Part shown: positions 1-7,683 of the stretch, piece after piece | Layout: each line of letters starts with the position of its first letter | How positions within the stretch are numbered: the stretch's first letter is position 1 | NCBI GenBank assembly: GCA_013112685.1 | Contig: JABFGC010000002.1 | Location: 1 to 64,000, forward strand | Direction of reading: 5' to 3' | DNA from: Chloroflexota bacterium | GTDB lineage: Bacteria > Chloroflexota > Anaerolineae > Anaerolineales > Villigracilaceae | DNA: 64,000 nt | Translations under genes and position numbers: made by a program | Notes under the pieces: generated by a model | What the model was told of the DNA's origin: nothing | Databases searched by the model: none | Seen by the model: the letters and a program-made list of their open reading frames with translations, nothing else

Positions 1-1211
1 GATATTCACAAGGAGTATGTGCTGGCAGGGGGGACAGAATGCGAAGCAGGAGTGGGTGATGCCGCCCCGCCGGATCCAGCATGGCGAAGTTTCGGGAATG
101 GGCAAGCCGCCAACCTGCAAGGAAGGGGATGCGAGTGGTGATCGGACGACCACCAATGTCTGGGACATCTACGACGGTGTGGCGCCGCTGGTCACCCGCA
201 CCGTGGTGGCGCATGCCGGGGCCGTGGGGCCGGACGCCGAAGCGCGGGCCGAACGGACCAAGGAGAGAATGTCAAGCAGCTGATCCTTGCTTGATTGCGG
301 ACATCGTGCCGGAGGCTATGGGTGCCGCCTGTAGAATGCGCGAGTTACGTGGGCTGATCTCGTATCGCAATCGGCTGGTCAAAACGAGCACGATGATCCG
401 CAGCCGGCTCCAAAGTCCGCTGCCATCGACATAACATCTCTTTGCCACGAAAGGGGCTTTCCAGGATGCGACAGGGTAGCGGGCGCAGCAGATGAGTGGG
501 TTGGAGAAGATGCGAATCCAGCAGGAACTGGTCTTGCTGGAGAGATTGACAAACACAAAGCGGAAGTGGATGCAGAATTGGGGCAGCAATGCCTGCGGGA
601 GCCGTGGGGCAAGCAGGCGGTGAGACTGTTACAACTACCCGGCTTCGGGGTGGTGATGAGCATGATCGTGCTGTCTGCCATCGGTGACATCCAGCGTTTT
701 GCGAGTGCCAAGCATCTGGTGGGCTATGCGGGGTTGGGAGCGGGCGTTCATGAGGTGGCAAGGAACACATCGAGGAAGCGCATTACCAAAGTGGACGCAA
801 GGAATTGCGCTGGGCACTGGTGGAAGCGGCGTGGCAAGCGATCCGTATTTCGCCGTATTGGAAGGAGCAATATGAAGTATCACGCCGCATGCGTCGACCG
901 AACCGGGGCGATTGTGGTGATCGCGCGGAAGTTGTTGGTGGCGGTCTGGCACGTGCTGACGAAGGAAGAGACCGACATTCATGCGAGCGAAGAAGGCGGC
1001 GTACAAGATGTTGGTGTTGGCGTGGGACCTGGACGAAAACGTCCGCACGGGACTGACCTACAAACAGTTTGCCAAATATGCGTTGATGAAACCGGCATTG
1101 AGACCGACATCACTCGCTTTGTACGCAGGAATGTGCCCAGAAGGATCGCACCCAGAGCGGAAGTCTGGCACGCATGGAGGAACTGGGCTTGACCTGCTAA
1201 AGCGGGCTTGA
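1..1211 (+). pseudogene. IS110-family transposase remnant
   Basis: This is a decayed transposase of the IS110 family (RuvC-like DEDD nuclease plus C-terminal Transposase_20 domain). Recognisable pieces occur in changing frames: a TTNVWDIYDG-like segment near 160, the RELRGLISYRNRLVKTSTMI segment near 340-400, the core GFGVVMSMIVLSAIGDIQRF near 645-705, and a C-terminal AYKMLVLAWDL segment near 1000. The same blocks, in the same order, occur in the second copy at 3941-5360, so the two are relatives. At least four frame changes and internal stops make it non-functional. Its start lies at or before the window edge. The family call is firm; the subgroup was not determined. Confidence 0.8.
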
Positions 1212-1350
1212 ACGAAAAAACCCGAAATAGAATCTGCAACCCCGGATCAACCGCAGAGGCTGACGGGGGGTGGCGAAAGCTTTCTAATTATGAAATCCTT
1301 TGAATACAAAGACCATGAGAAACTTTCCTTCTCATGATCTTGACACTGCA

Positions 1351-1474
1351 AAGTTATCGGTAGCGGCGGTGGGTGGGAGGGCGGACTCGCCGTCGAAGTG
1401 GGAAAAAGCCTAACGCCAGAAAAATGCCCAAAAAACGCGCCGCGTACCACCGTCGGCTGCACGCTGTGTTAGGC
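1351..1474 (-). repeat. attC-like cassette recombination site A
   Basis: An imperfect palindrome lies directly 3' of the minus-strand gene that ends at 1478. It carries the core GTTAGGC at 1468-1474 preceded by the block GTCGGCTGCACGC. The same block and a matching middle part (CCAGAAAAATGCCC) recur in site B at 2451-2580. Position just after the stop codon, 7-base core and internal pairing arms fit an integron attC site. No integron integrase is in the window. Confidence 0.55.
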
Positions 1475-1477
1475 AGT

Positions 1478-2431
1478 TTATTTTCTTTCAGTCATTTGAC
1501 CATCGACAGGATTCAACCACCAATAAAGACTACTTTCATCTTGAACTAAGACCAGACCGCTATTAGCCCATTCTAGTGTTATCGGACGGTTTGGATCTTC
1601 AAGTACCAGTACTTTTTGTGATAAGGTTTCTGCATCAACTTTGATAATTGAATGCTTGGCATCCTCCTCCATCACACAGACATTCACTTCGAGGGTTAGT
1701 AATAATTCTTTACTATCTGGCGACCAAATGAGATGAGATGCATGTGTCAGTATTGAGTCAGGGTATTTTTTTGTTTGTTCGTCAATAGAAATCTCTTGTT
1801 CATTGCCTGTTTCAATATTTCTGATTTTAAGTGTATCGGTTTTCGTCAAGAAAGCCACCATCGTTTGATCAGGGGAAAGAGCAAGCCAATATCCTAACTT
1901 GGGAGTGAGTTGAGCCGATTGGCCGCTATCTAAATTGAATCTGTATAGGTCTGTGCCAAAGAAATCGTCTTCGCCGAAGCATCCATCACCGCCGCCAAAA
2001 CGATGTGTATAGTAAAGATAATCTTCGTTTTCAGACCAAGCAAGCACCAGGGAATGGAGTACCCCATTGCGCGTTGAACATCGTTTTTCAACGATATGTT
2101 CAGCGAAATTTTGTTGATTAACAACAACCAGAATGAACCTATCGCTGTTTTCAATACCATTATCAACTCTGGTCATTGTTACTAACGCCAACCATTTTCC
2201 TGAAGGGGAGACAACGGACTGCTCAATGAACACATTTACATCGAGAGGCAGTGCGGTAGGACTTGGGATTTGTAATGGCGTTGCTGTAATAGTTGGCTCG
2301 GTTGTTTCTGTAAACAAAATGGGAGTGGATATGGGCGTCTCTGTCAAATTTGCATGAGGAGTTGCGACCGTTTGACATGACACCAAAACAGCGGCAATAA
2401 GCAAAAGCGTGATGATTGTTTTTGGTTTCAT
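1478..2431 (-). CDS. Lipoprotein with TolB-like beta-propeller
   Basis: The 317-residue protein starts with a lipoprotein signal peptide and a lipobox ending LVSC (Cys about residue 19), so it should be anchored on the outer face of the membrane. A Thr/Pro-rich linker (about 24-60) leads to a PD40/TolB-like propeller with repeats such as VVSPSGKWLAL, ALSPDQTMVAFL and IWSPDSKELLL. Such propellers usually bind proteins or ligands; no catalytic motif is visible. It lies alone between attC-like sites A and B, is more AT-rich than the window average, and looks like the payload of a gene cassette. The specific function is unknown. Confidence 0.75.
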   Translation of the reverse strand: MKPKTIITLLLIAAVLVSCQTVATPHANLTETPISTPILFTETTEPTITATPLQIPSPTALPLDVNVFIEQSVVSPSGKWLALVTMTRVDNGIENSDRFILVVVNQQNFAEHIVEKRCSTRNGVLHSLVLAWSENEDYLYYTHRFGGGDGCFGEDDFFGTDLYRFNLDSGQSAQLTPKLGYWLALSPDQTMVAFLTKTDTLKIRNIETGNEQEISIDEQTKKYPDSILTHASHLIWSPDSKELLLTLEVNVCVMEEDAKHSIIKVDAETLSQKVLVLEDPNRPITLEWANSGLVLVQDESSLYWWLNPVDGQMTERK

Positions 2432-2450
2432 AACTTCTTTGCAAGAAACT

Positions 2451-2580
2451 GCCTAACGATTGGCGTTACCCGCGTGTGGGCGGGCGTGGACAATGTTTGA
2501 GATGTAGGAAAAGCCCGAAGCCAGAAAAATGCCCACAAATCGCGCAGAATCCCACTTGTCGGCTGCACGCTTTGTTCGGC
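2451..2580 (-). repeat. attC-like cassette recombination site B
   Basis: This is the best-preserved member of the family. GCCTAAC (2451-2457) and GTTCGGC (2574-2580) flank paired arms, GGCGTTACCCGCG on one side and GTCGGCTGCACGC on the other. It sits 12 bases past the stop codon of the membrane-protein gene at 2593, as an attC site should. Confidence 0.55.
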
Positions 2581-2592
2581 GGTGGCGTGAAC

Positions 2593-3467
2593 TCAAGCGC
2601 CAACTGGGTCGGAGACGTTTTTCAGCAACATGGTTGTTATTCCGATGTCTATGAGAGCCAGTGACGGAAACATTATTGCTTCTCCGATGCTAACTTGTAC
2701 TCCTGCCAATGCCATAGTTACAGCCATTGCCGAGACGGCGAGCAACATCGTAAACCCTTTGACTAGCACGATTGAGGCGAGCAGATAACCCCACGGGCGT
2801 TGTTTCCAAAGCAGGATTCCTGATAGAAAGGCTATCGGCATGATTAGTCCCAAGTCCAACACCTGAATGACAAGAGTCGAATTGGATTCTAGTCCAATTG
2901 GGGGCTGATTTGAAAGTAACGCTGGTACGATACGCCCTAACCAAGCAAATAGTAGGAATATACCTACGACAAAAAGAAAGGTAACGATGGTACGACGAGG
3001 TAAATGAGGGGAAAAACGCCCTGGTAAAGCGGGAATGTCTATCGCCATGAGTGTTAATATAAAGGCGAATAGACTAAGAGTGAACAAAGCCACATATGCT
3101 AGAAATACTATGTTATATGCCGCTCCGAAGGAGAAAGCCGCATACGTATACAGGAAATATGCCAATGTCCCTGCTAGAATCAATTTGCCCCGCACGCTCC
3201 CCTTTTGGAAGAGAGCCATCGCAATAACCAACAGCGGGACTCAACCAATAGTGTGACAACATCTTGGGCTATATTTTGTGCCGCAAAAGAGACCGATTCA
3301 TATTGATACAGCCCATGTCCTTGTATTGTTACTGTTTCACCACGCAAGGTGTGAAATTCGGATTTTTGCCCTTTGCCCTGCCAGAAAACCCCTAACCCCG
3401 CGACGATTATTGCCAATGTTGCAATCAAACTGGACAAAACAATAGGGACACTGGATACTTTTTTCAT
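2593..3467 (-). CDS. Multi-pass membrane protein (frameshifted)
   Basis: Two overlapping pieces join into one protein of about 290 residues. The first (start 3467) has an N-terminal hydrophobic segment followed by a short extracytoplasmic part. The second contains six or so further membrane helices ending in KNVSDPVGA. Reading passes from one to the other at about 3236-3245, where one missing base restores a continuous hydrophobic sequence. It resembles uncharacterised membrane proteins and no functional motif is seen. AT-rich composition and flanking sites B and C suggest a gene cassette. The frameshift could be an assembly error or real decay. Confidence 0.6.
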
Positions 3468-3517
3468 AATGTATCTCCTTGTTATTTTCTGGATTCAAAT
3501 GACATAATCTTACAGCC

Positions 3518-3638
3518 GCCGAACGGTTTGCGTTACTTGCGGGTGGGCGGGCGTAGATAAAACTTTGAGAGCAGGATTCTGTTCGGGTGTGGAAAATGCC
3601 TGAAAATGGCGCAGAATCCCACCCGTCAAGTGTTAGCA
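3518..3638 (-). repeat. attC-like cassette recombination site C
   Basis: GCCGAAC (3518-3524) and GTTAGCA (3632-3638) bound a palindrome that shares the arms GCGTTACTTGCGGG and GCGCAGAATCCCA with site B. It directly abuts the IS110-family element that follows. Confidence 0.5.
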
Positions 3639-5325
3639 TGAAAGCGCGATCCGCAAGGGTTGCGGTCGGGCACGTTTTTTGGATATGCTCCGTTTGTTTG
3701 GTGAACGGGAACGCGTACCCGGGAACAGTTGCGTAAGGGTCCAGTCGAAGCGTGCATGGGAAGTTCAAAGAAGAACCAGAACAAGCCCGCTCAGGTGTTT
3801 GACTGCCCGTTCGGATCCGCTTAACTGAGAAGGGCAAACTATGCCCCTGGCTCGCATCTGTGTGTGATTCAGCGGCCCCTAAAAGAAACGTGCCCGACCT
3901 AGTCTGGCGTGTGTGCCAGAATTATCAGGAGTATACCCCTATGAATGGAAATGGAAAACGGTATATTGGACTGGATGTGCATAAGCATTACCTGATCGCA
4001 TTGGGGGTGGATGAAAACTTGGAAGTGGTCATGTCTGCACGAAGGGTGGAACTGCTGAACCTGGAGAGTTGGATGGAAAAGAATCTAACGAAGCAGGATG
4101 AAGTGGCGCTGGAAATGACGACCAACACCTGGCAGCTGTATGATGAACTTGTAGAGCATGCTGGATCGGTGATGGTAGTGCATCCGCCACATGTAGCATT
4201 GATCACAAGATCGCAAGTAATGACGGACAAGATCGCGGTCTCGATCTTGGCGCGGTTGTTAGCGAAAGGATTACTGGTGGGGATCTGGGTGCCGCCCGGG
4301 AAGTACGGGAACTGCGCGGGTTGGTGGCACAGCGCCAAAAGATGACGCATCTGGCAACACAGGCAAAGAATCGACTGCACGCAGTGGCCCAGCGACATCA
4401 CCTGAAACCGCCAGCAGGCAATCCGTTTGCGAAGACGAACAATGGCTGGTGGCAGGCATTGACACTGGGGAGGCTAGAAAAGATGAACCTGCAAAGCGAT
4501 CTGGCGACACTGCAATTTGCAGAGCAGCAGGAAGCGCGTATCGAGAAAGAGATGACAGGCATTGCGGCGGAGAACGAAGAGATCGGTCGTCTGTTGCATA
4601 TTGCGGGATTTGGAGTGATCACAGCAGTGACAGTGTATGCTGCGATTGGCGACATCCAGCGCTTTGGAGATGCAAAACATTTGGTTGGGTATGCGGGAAT
4701 GGGAACGCGGGTACACGACAGCGGAATGACCACGCATACGGGCAAGATGACCAAAGCGGGTAGGCGAGACCTGCGTGTGGCAATGGTGGAAGCGGCGCAT
4801 GTCGTGGCGAACAGCCATCCGCATTGGAAGGTAGAACTGGCACGACTGCAACCGCGGATAGGTTACAACAGAGCGATTGTGGCAATTGCACGGAAGCTGT
4901 GGTTACCGTTTGGTACGTGCTACAAGGCAAGGTAGATCAATATGCCGAGCCGAAAGCAGTGGCACAAAAGATGTTGAAATTTGCCTATGCAGTTGGAAAG
5001 GCAAATCGACCTAAAAGACAAACGGCGGCGCAGTTTGCACGGATACGCATGGATGCTTTAGGGCTGGGAAGTGAGCCAACCGGTATCTCTTGGGGTTCAG
5101 AAGAAGCCGATCCCATTGCCACCCTCTGGGCTAATAAGGAAGGAGCGACGTCCCAAATAGTTAACTCCGCTTGCGGAGACCTTGAAAAGGTTTTGCGGGC
5201 TCATCGCTCCAAAATCATTATACAACCCTTGTCAACACTTTTGCGCAGCTTTGTAAAAGTGGTGGGGAGGTATTGCTGTTTTTTTGCTCCCTTGCGCCCC
5301 GTTCTACCTTCTTTTTGCGGCGCCC
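3639..5325 (+). mobile_element. IS110-family insertion sequence in cassette array
   Basis: This stretch between attC-like sites C and D holds a single IS110-family transposase, about 300 bases of non-coding sequence before it and about 180 after it. The element interrupts the cassette array. Some IS110 relatives (the IS1111-attC group) are known to target attC sites, which fits the location. Exact ends were not determined; the family generally lacks classical terminal inverted repeats. Confidence 0.6.
3664..3899 (+). ncRNA. Candidate IS110 bridge RNA region
   Basis: The non-coding leader before the transposase is closed by a perfect 14-base inverted repeat: GGTCGGGCACGTTT at 3664-3677 and its complement at 3886-3899. 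Smaller hairpins lie inside, including GTTC-AAAGAA-GAAC. IS110 elements encode a structured bridge RNA in a non-coding end that guides target choice, so this 236-base segment is the natural candidate. A further hairpin (CTGGC-GTGTGT-GCCAG, 3904-3919) precedes the start codon. This is inferred from position and pairing only. Confidence 0.4.
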
Positions 5326-5360
5326 TTGACTTCCCACTTCATCTGTGCACGCTTTGTTAG
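3941..5360 (+). pseudogene. IS110-family transposase (frameshifted)
   Basis: The ATG at 3941 follows a CAGGAG ribosome site and opens the typical N-terminus YIGLDVHKHYLIALGV, whose Asp is the first DEDD residue; a Glu follows in VALEMTTNTW. The third acidic block reads TDKIAVS instead of the usual TDKIDA, so the fourth catalytic Asp is missing, as if three bases were lost. The frame breaks near 4300 (CCCCGGG shortened to CCCGGG) and near 4900. Downstream the serine-domain core GFGVITAVTVYAAIGDIQRF and the tail KMLKFAYAVGKANRPKRQTA are clear. Residues after about 5130 are probably read-through into flanking DNA. Likely inactive even if the frameshifts are sequencing errors. Confidence 0.8.
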
Positions 5361-5362
5361 CC
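5326..5362 (-). repeat. attC-like half site D
   Basis: The core GTTAGCC (5356-5362) and the arm GTGCACGCTTTG match one side of sites A-C, but the other arm is replaced by the IS110 element. The stop codon of the acetyltransferase lies inside the core. Confidence 0.45.
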
Positions 5363-6173
5363 CCTGTCGTCCATAGCAGACTGATTATCTTCCGTTAAAT
5401 GTTTCCGAACATAATGTTTCACTTTGAATGTCTCTTGAAAACCTATTTTCCGATATACACTTTCTCCTATTTTTGATGCAAAGAGTACTCCTGTATCAAT
5501 GCCCTTACTCTTTGCGTCCAGCAATGGGACTACTGTCATTGCTGTACCAATACCTTTTTTTCGTGCATTTGGCGCAACACTTACACCCCATATTCCTGCA
5601 ACGCCCCCGCCAATAAAGAGCGTGGAAGTTCCTACAGGTTCCCCGTTGATAAAACCAATATAATTTTTGCAATGGAGACGATTCACTAAAACCCAATTGT
5701 AGATTCATCTCATAAAGTGGGTCTCTAACTTCTTCCGATTCTTCAAATCCAACAATAAACGTATCAACCCATTGTTTTAGCGAACCAATGTTTTCTACCC
5801 GTTTAATTTCTAGTTCTGTAGTCAAATTGAAATGATTCATCCTGTGCAAATCCAGATGCATCGCGGGATAAGACTCAATCGAATTAAATCCGCGTACTTT
5901 TAAGTAATCATTCAAATTTTCAGGCTGGGTTGATGGGAATTGCCACCAAGTCAATGGAATATTTTTGTGCTGAAAAACCGACAAAATAGAGTCTATGATA
6001 GCAGATGGGTCTTTTGGAAGTGATTCTGTGCATATCAAACTATTGTAAAACTCATCTTGAATGTCGGTAACGCTGATTAGTGTGCCATTATTCCACGAAA
6101 CGGAAACTACCGATGTACGTCCCATGTGAACAAAATATTCTATTAAATTATCTTGAATTTCTTTGGCGCTCAT
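5357..6173 (-). CDS. GNAT-family acetyltransferase (frameshifted)
   Basis: About 270 residues once a one-base break at 5688-5692 is bridged. The C-terminal half carries GNAT motif A, VSVAPNARKKGIGTAM, which binds the pyrophosphate of acetyl-CoA, and a following ESVYRKIGF motif. The N-terminal half resembles the helical region of two-domain GNAT proteins. The substrate cannot be told. The ATG overlaps the stop of the upstream gene (ATGA at 6170-6173), so the two are translationally coupled and probably moved together as one two-gene cassette. Base composition is AT-rich. Confidence 0.7.
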
Positions 6174-6955
6174 TTTTTAAGTAATCTCTTCTTTAAATTC
6201 TCGAACTCATCTTCGTAAAGCGTGCCTCCTTGCTTAAGCCATTTTGCAAAATCCCATATGGATTTGTGGTAACCCTTGAAAAAATTAACCACTTGAGGAT
6301 TCTTAATCGCAAGACGAATTGTTTCATCTTCGTCGCGGCTTGAATAAAACGCAAGTATTACTTCTTCGTTGTCAATAGTTAAGAAAGACAGTAGCGGTGG
6401 GAATTGTTCCAAAGAATATTCAACGTACTTCAGATGATAACTAAATAAATTCTGTTTGATTAGATGCTCGACGCGCTTAAATCTCTTTTCAATGTTTATA
6501 ACAGGATGAAATCCCATTATTTCTTGATAGCGAACTGTTCCTTTTTTACATACGCGTACTATTGCTTCTAAATATTCATCGTAAGCATTCTTTTCCAATG
6601 GTATCTTAAGCTCATCTTCAACTGTACCCCATGTCGTATCGTTGATTTGCTCTTTGGCTTGTTCGATTCGCTTTCTTGCGTATTCGTACAATTCTTGGGT
6701 GTTTGCCAAAGGTAAAACTTCAATATTACTATCTACCTTTGATTGGGATTCTCTGCGCCATGCCCAAACAATCCCTAATCCGAAAAGTATTACTCCTACG
6801 GCTATCCCAGCAATTCTGCCAAAATCATCTTTTATTTGCAGGGAAACTGCATTACCAGTTATCCCGCCAGTTATACCCAGGATAAATATGATTGCTCCAA
6901 TGAGGATAACTACGACATAGGCTCGTTCAAATATTTCTCGCCAAATATCTTTCAT
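6170..6955 (-). CDS. Membrane-anchored protein of unknown function
   Basis: 261 residues. Two membrane helices lie near the N-terminus (about 12-35 and 48-66), followed by a soluble, charged domain of about 190 residues beginning near the segment YEYARKRIEQAKEQI and ending KKRLLKK. The layout, two helices and then a cytoplasmic domain holding an INDTTWG motif, resembles small membrane-bound PLD-like sensor proteins, but no HKD motif is present, so no enzyme activity is claimed. It is first in a two-gene unit with the acetyltransferase downstream. AT-rich, cassette-associated. Confidence 0.6.
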   Translation of the reverse strand: MKDIWREIFERAYVVVILIGAIIFILGITGGITGNAVSLQIKDDFGRIAGIAVGVILFGLGIVWAWRRESQSKVDSNIEVLPLANTQELYEYARKRIEQAKEQINDTTWGTVEDELKIPLEKNAYDEYLEAIVRVCKKGTVRYQEIMGFHPVINIEKRFKRVEHLIKQNLFSYHLKYVEYSLEQFPPLLSFLTIDNEEVILAFYSSRDEDETIRLAIKNPQVVNFFKGYHKSIWDFAKWLKQGGTLYEDEFENLKKRLLKK

Positions 6956-6980
6956 TTGTTGAATCTCCTTTCCTCAAAGG

Positions 6981-7096
6981 GGCTAACAGGGGTTCTGCGG
7001 ACGCCCATCCAATTACCTTTGGACGGTTTCCGCCTCATCGTCCCCTTCAGGGGAAATTCCCCAAAATCATTTGGGCGTTTGGGCGGAATGGGTTAA
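6981..7096 (-). repeat. attC-like site E
   Basis: GGCTAAC (6981-6987) and GTTAATC (7090-7096) bound paired arms (TTCTGCGGACGCCC and GGGCGTTTGGGCGGAAT). More diverged than sites A-C; it marks the upstream end of the AT-rich cassette block. Confidence 0.4.
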
Positions 7097-7194
7097 TCGG
7101 ATGAGCAGATTATACACCCGACGGACCACTGTCAACGAAATTTCATCAGCGTTATGAGGAGAACGCGAAGAAAACCTGTAGAATCTTGGCGCTC

Positions 7195-7240
7195 TTAGCG
7201 TTCTTGGCGGTAAAAAACGAAAATGTACGGTAGAGAAGTG
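7195..7240 (+). repeat. Dispersed repeat, TTGGCGGTAAAAA...TGTACGGTAGAGA
   Basis: The two blocks CTTGGCGGTAAAAA and TGTACGGTAGAGAA occur here and, in the same order, at 61065-61105, where an inverted third block completes a palindrome. The rest of 7097-7390 is AT-rich and no gene is seen in it. Confidence 0.55.
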
Positions 7241-7390
7241 GGAAAATAAATTTCGCCACCGGCAAACCGGATTTTCCCCAGACCAAACCATAATTTGCCC
7301 ACAACAAATAAAATTTGGTCAAATGAAACCAAATTTTCATCTGACCAAACCGAATTTCGCTTGCTTACTCACGTTACGCAGTTCTTTCTC

Positions 7391-7436
7391 TCTCACCCCT
7401 CTCCCGCTGGGAGAGGGGACGGGGGCGAGGGTGCGT
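7391..7436 (+). repeat. REP-like palindrome, copy 1
   Basis: CTCACCCCTCTCCC and GGGAGAGGGGACGGGGGCGAGGG form a strong stem. Further copies are at 35320-35366, 58090-58137 and 60098-60155; copies 2 and 4 lie inside genes. Confidence 0.75.
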
Positions 7437-7470
7437 AACATCAGTTACTCACTCGCCTTGCGCGAATTCA

Positions 7471-7577
7471 CCGTAGGGGCGACCCGTCAGGGCTGGATGC
7501 AGTTTCAACCAACAAGAAAGGGTCGCCCTTTGCGAGGAGTTTTCACAAAACGCGGTTGGGTCGCCCCTGCTGCGTAA
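7471..7577 (+). repeat. Inverted repeat GTAGGGGCGACCC / GGGTCGCCCCTGC
   Basis: A pair of complementary arms about 85 bases apart, with an internal GGGTCGCCCTTTGCGAG copy. It lies in the gene-free stretch 7097-7613 and looks like a small non-autonomous element or decayed repeat. The reading frame across it (7323-7577) has no recognisable product and was not called. Confidence 0.4.
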
Positions 7578-7613
7578 CCTTAGTTAACTCACCTAAACCT
7601 CCCTCCAACCTTC

Positions 7614-7683
7614 AACTTGGAACCTGAAACCTGAAACCTGAAACCTAGAACCTGAAACCTGAAACCTGAAACCTGAAACCTAC
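7614..7683 (+). repeat. Heptamer tandem array (AACCTGA), 10 units
   Basis: Ten consecutive 7-base units, mostly AACCTGA with variants AACTTGG, AACCTAG and AACCTAC. The last unit overlaps the stop codon of polA (7680-7682, minus strand), so the array begins exactly where the gene ends. Confidence 0.9.

Noticed and set aside
7323..7577. 84-codon frame in the gene-poor region
   Set aside because: It runs through the REP-like palindrome and an inverted repeat; the apparent protein is repeat translation.
7614..7683. Tandem arrays as a CRISPR
   Set aside because: Units are 7 bases with no spacers, and no cas gene is present.
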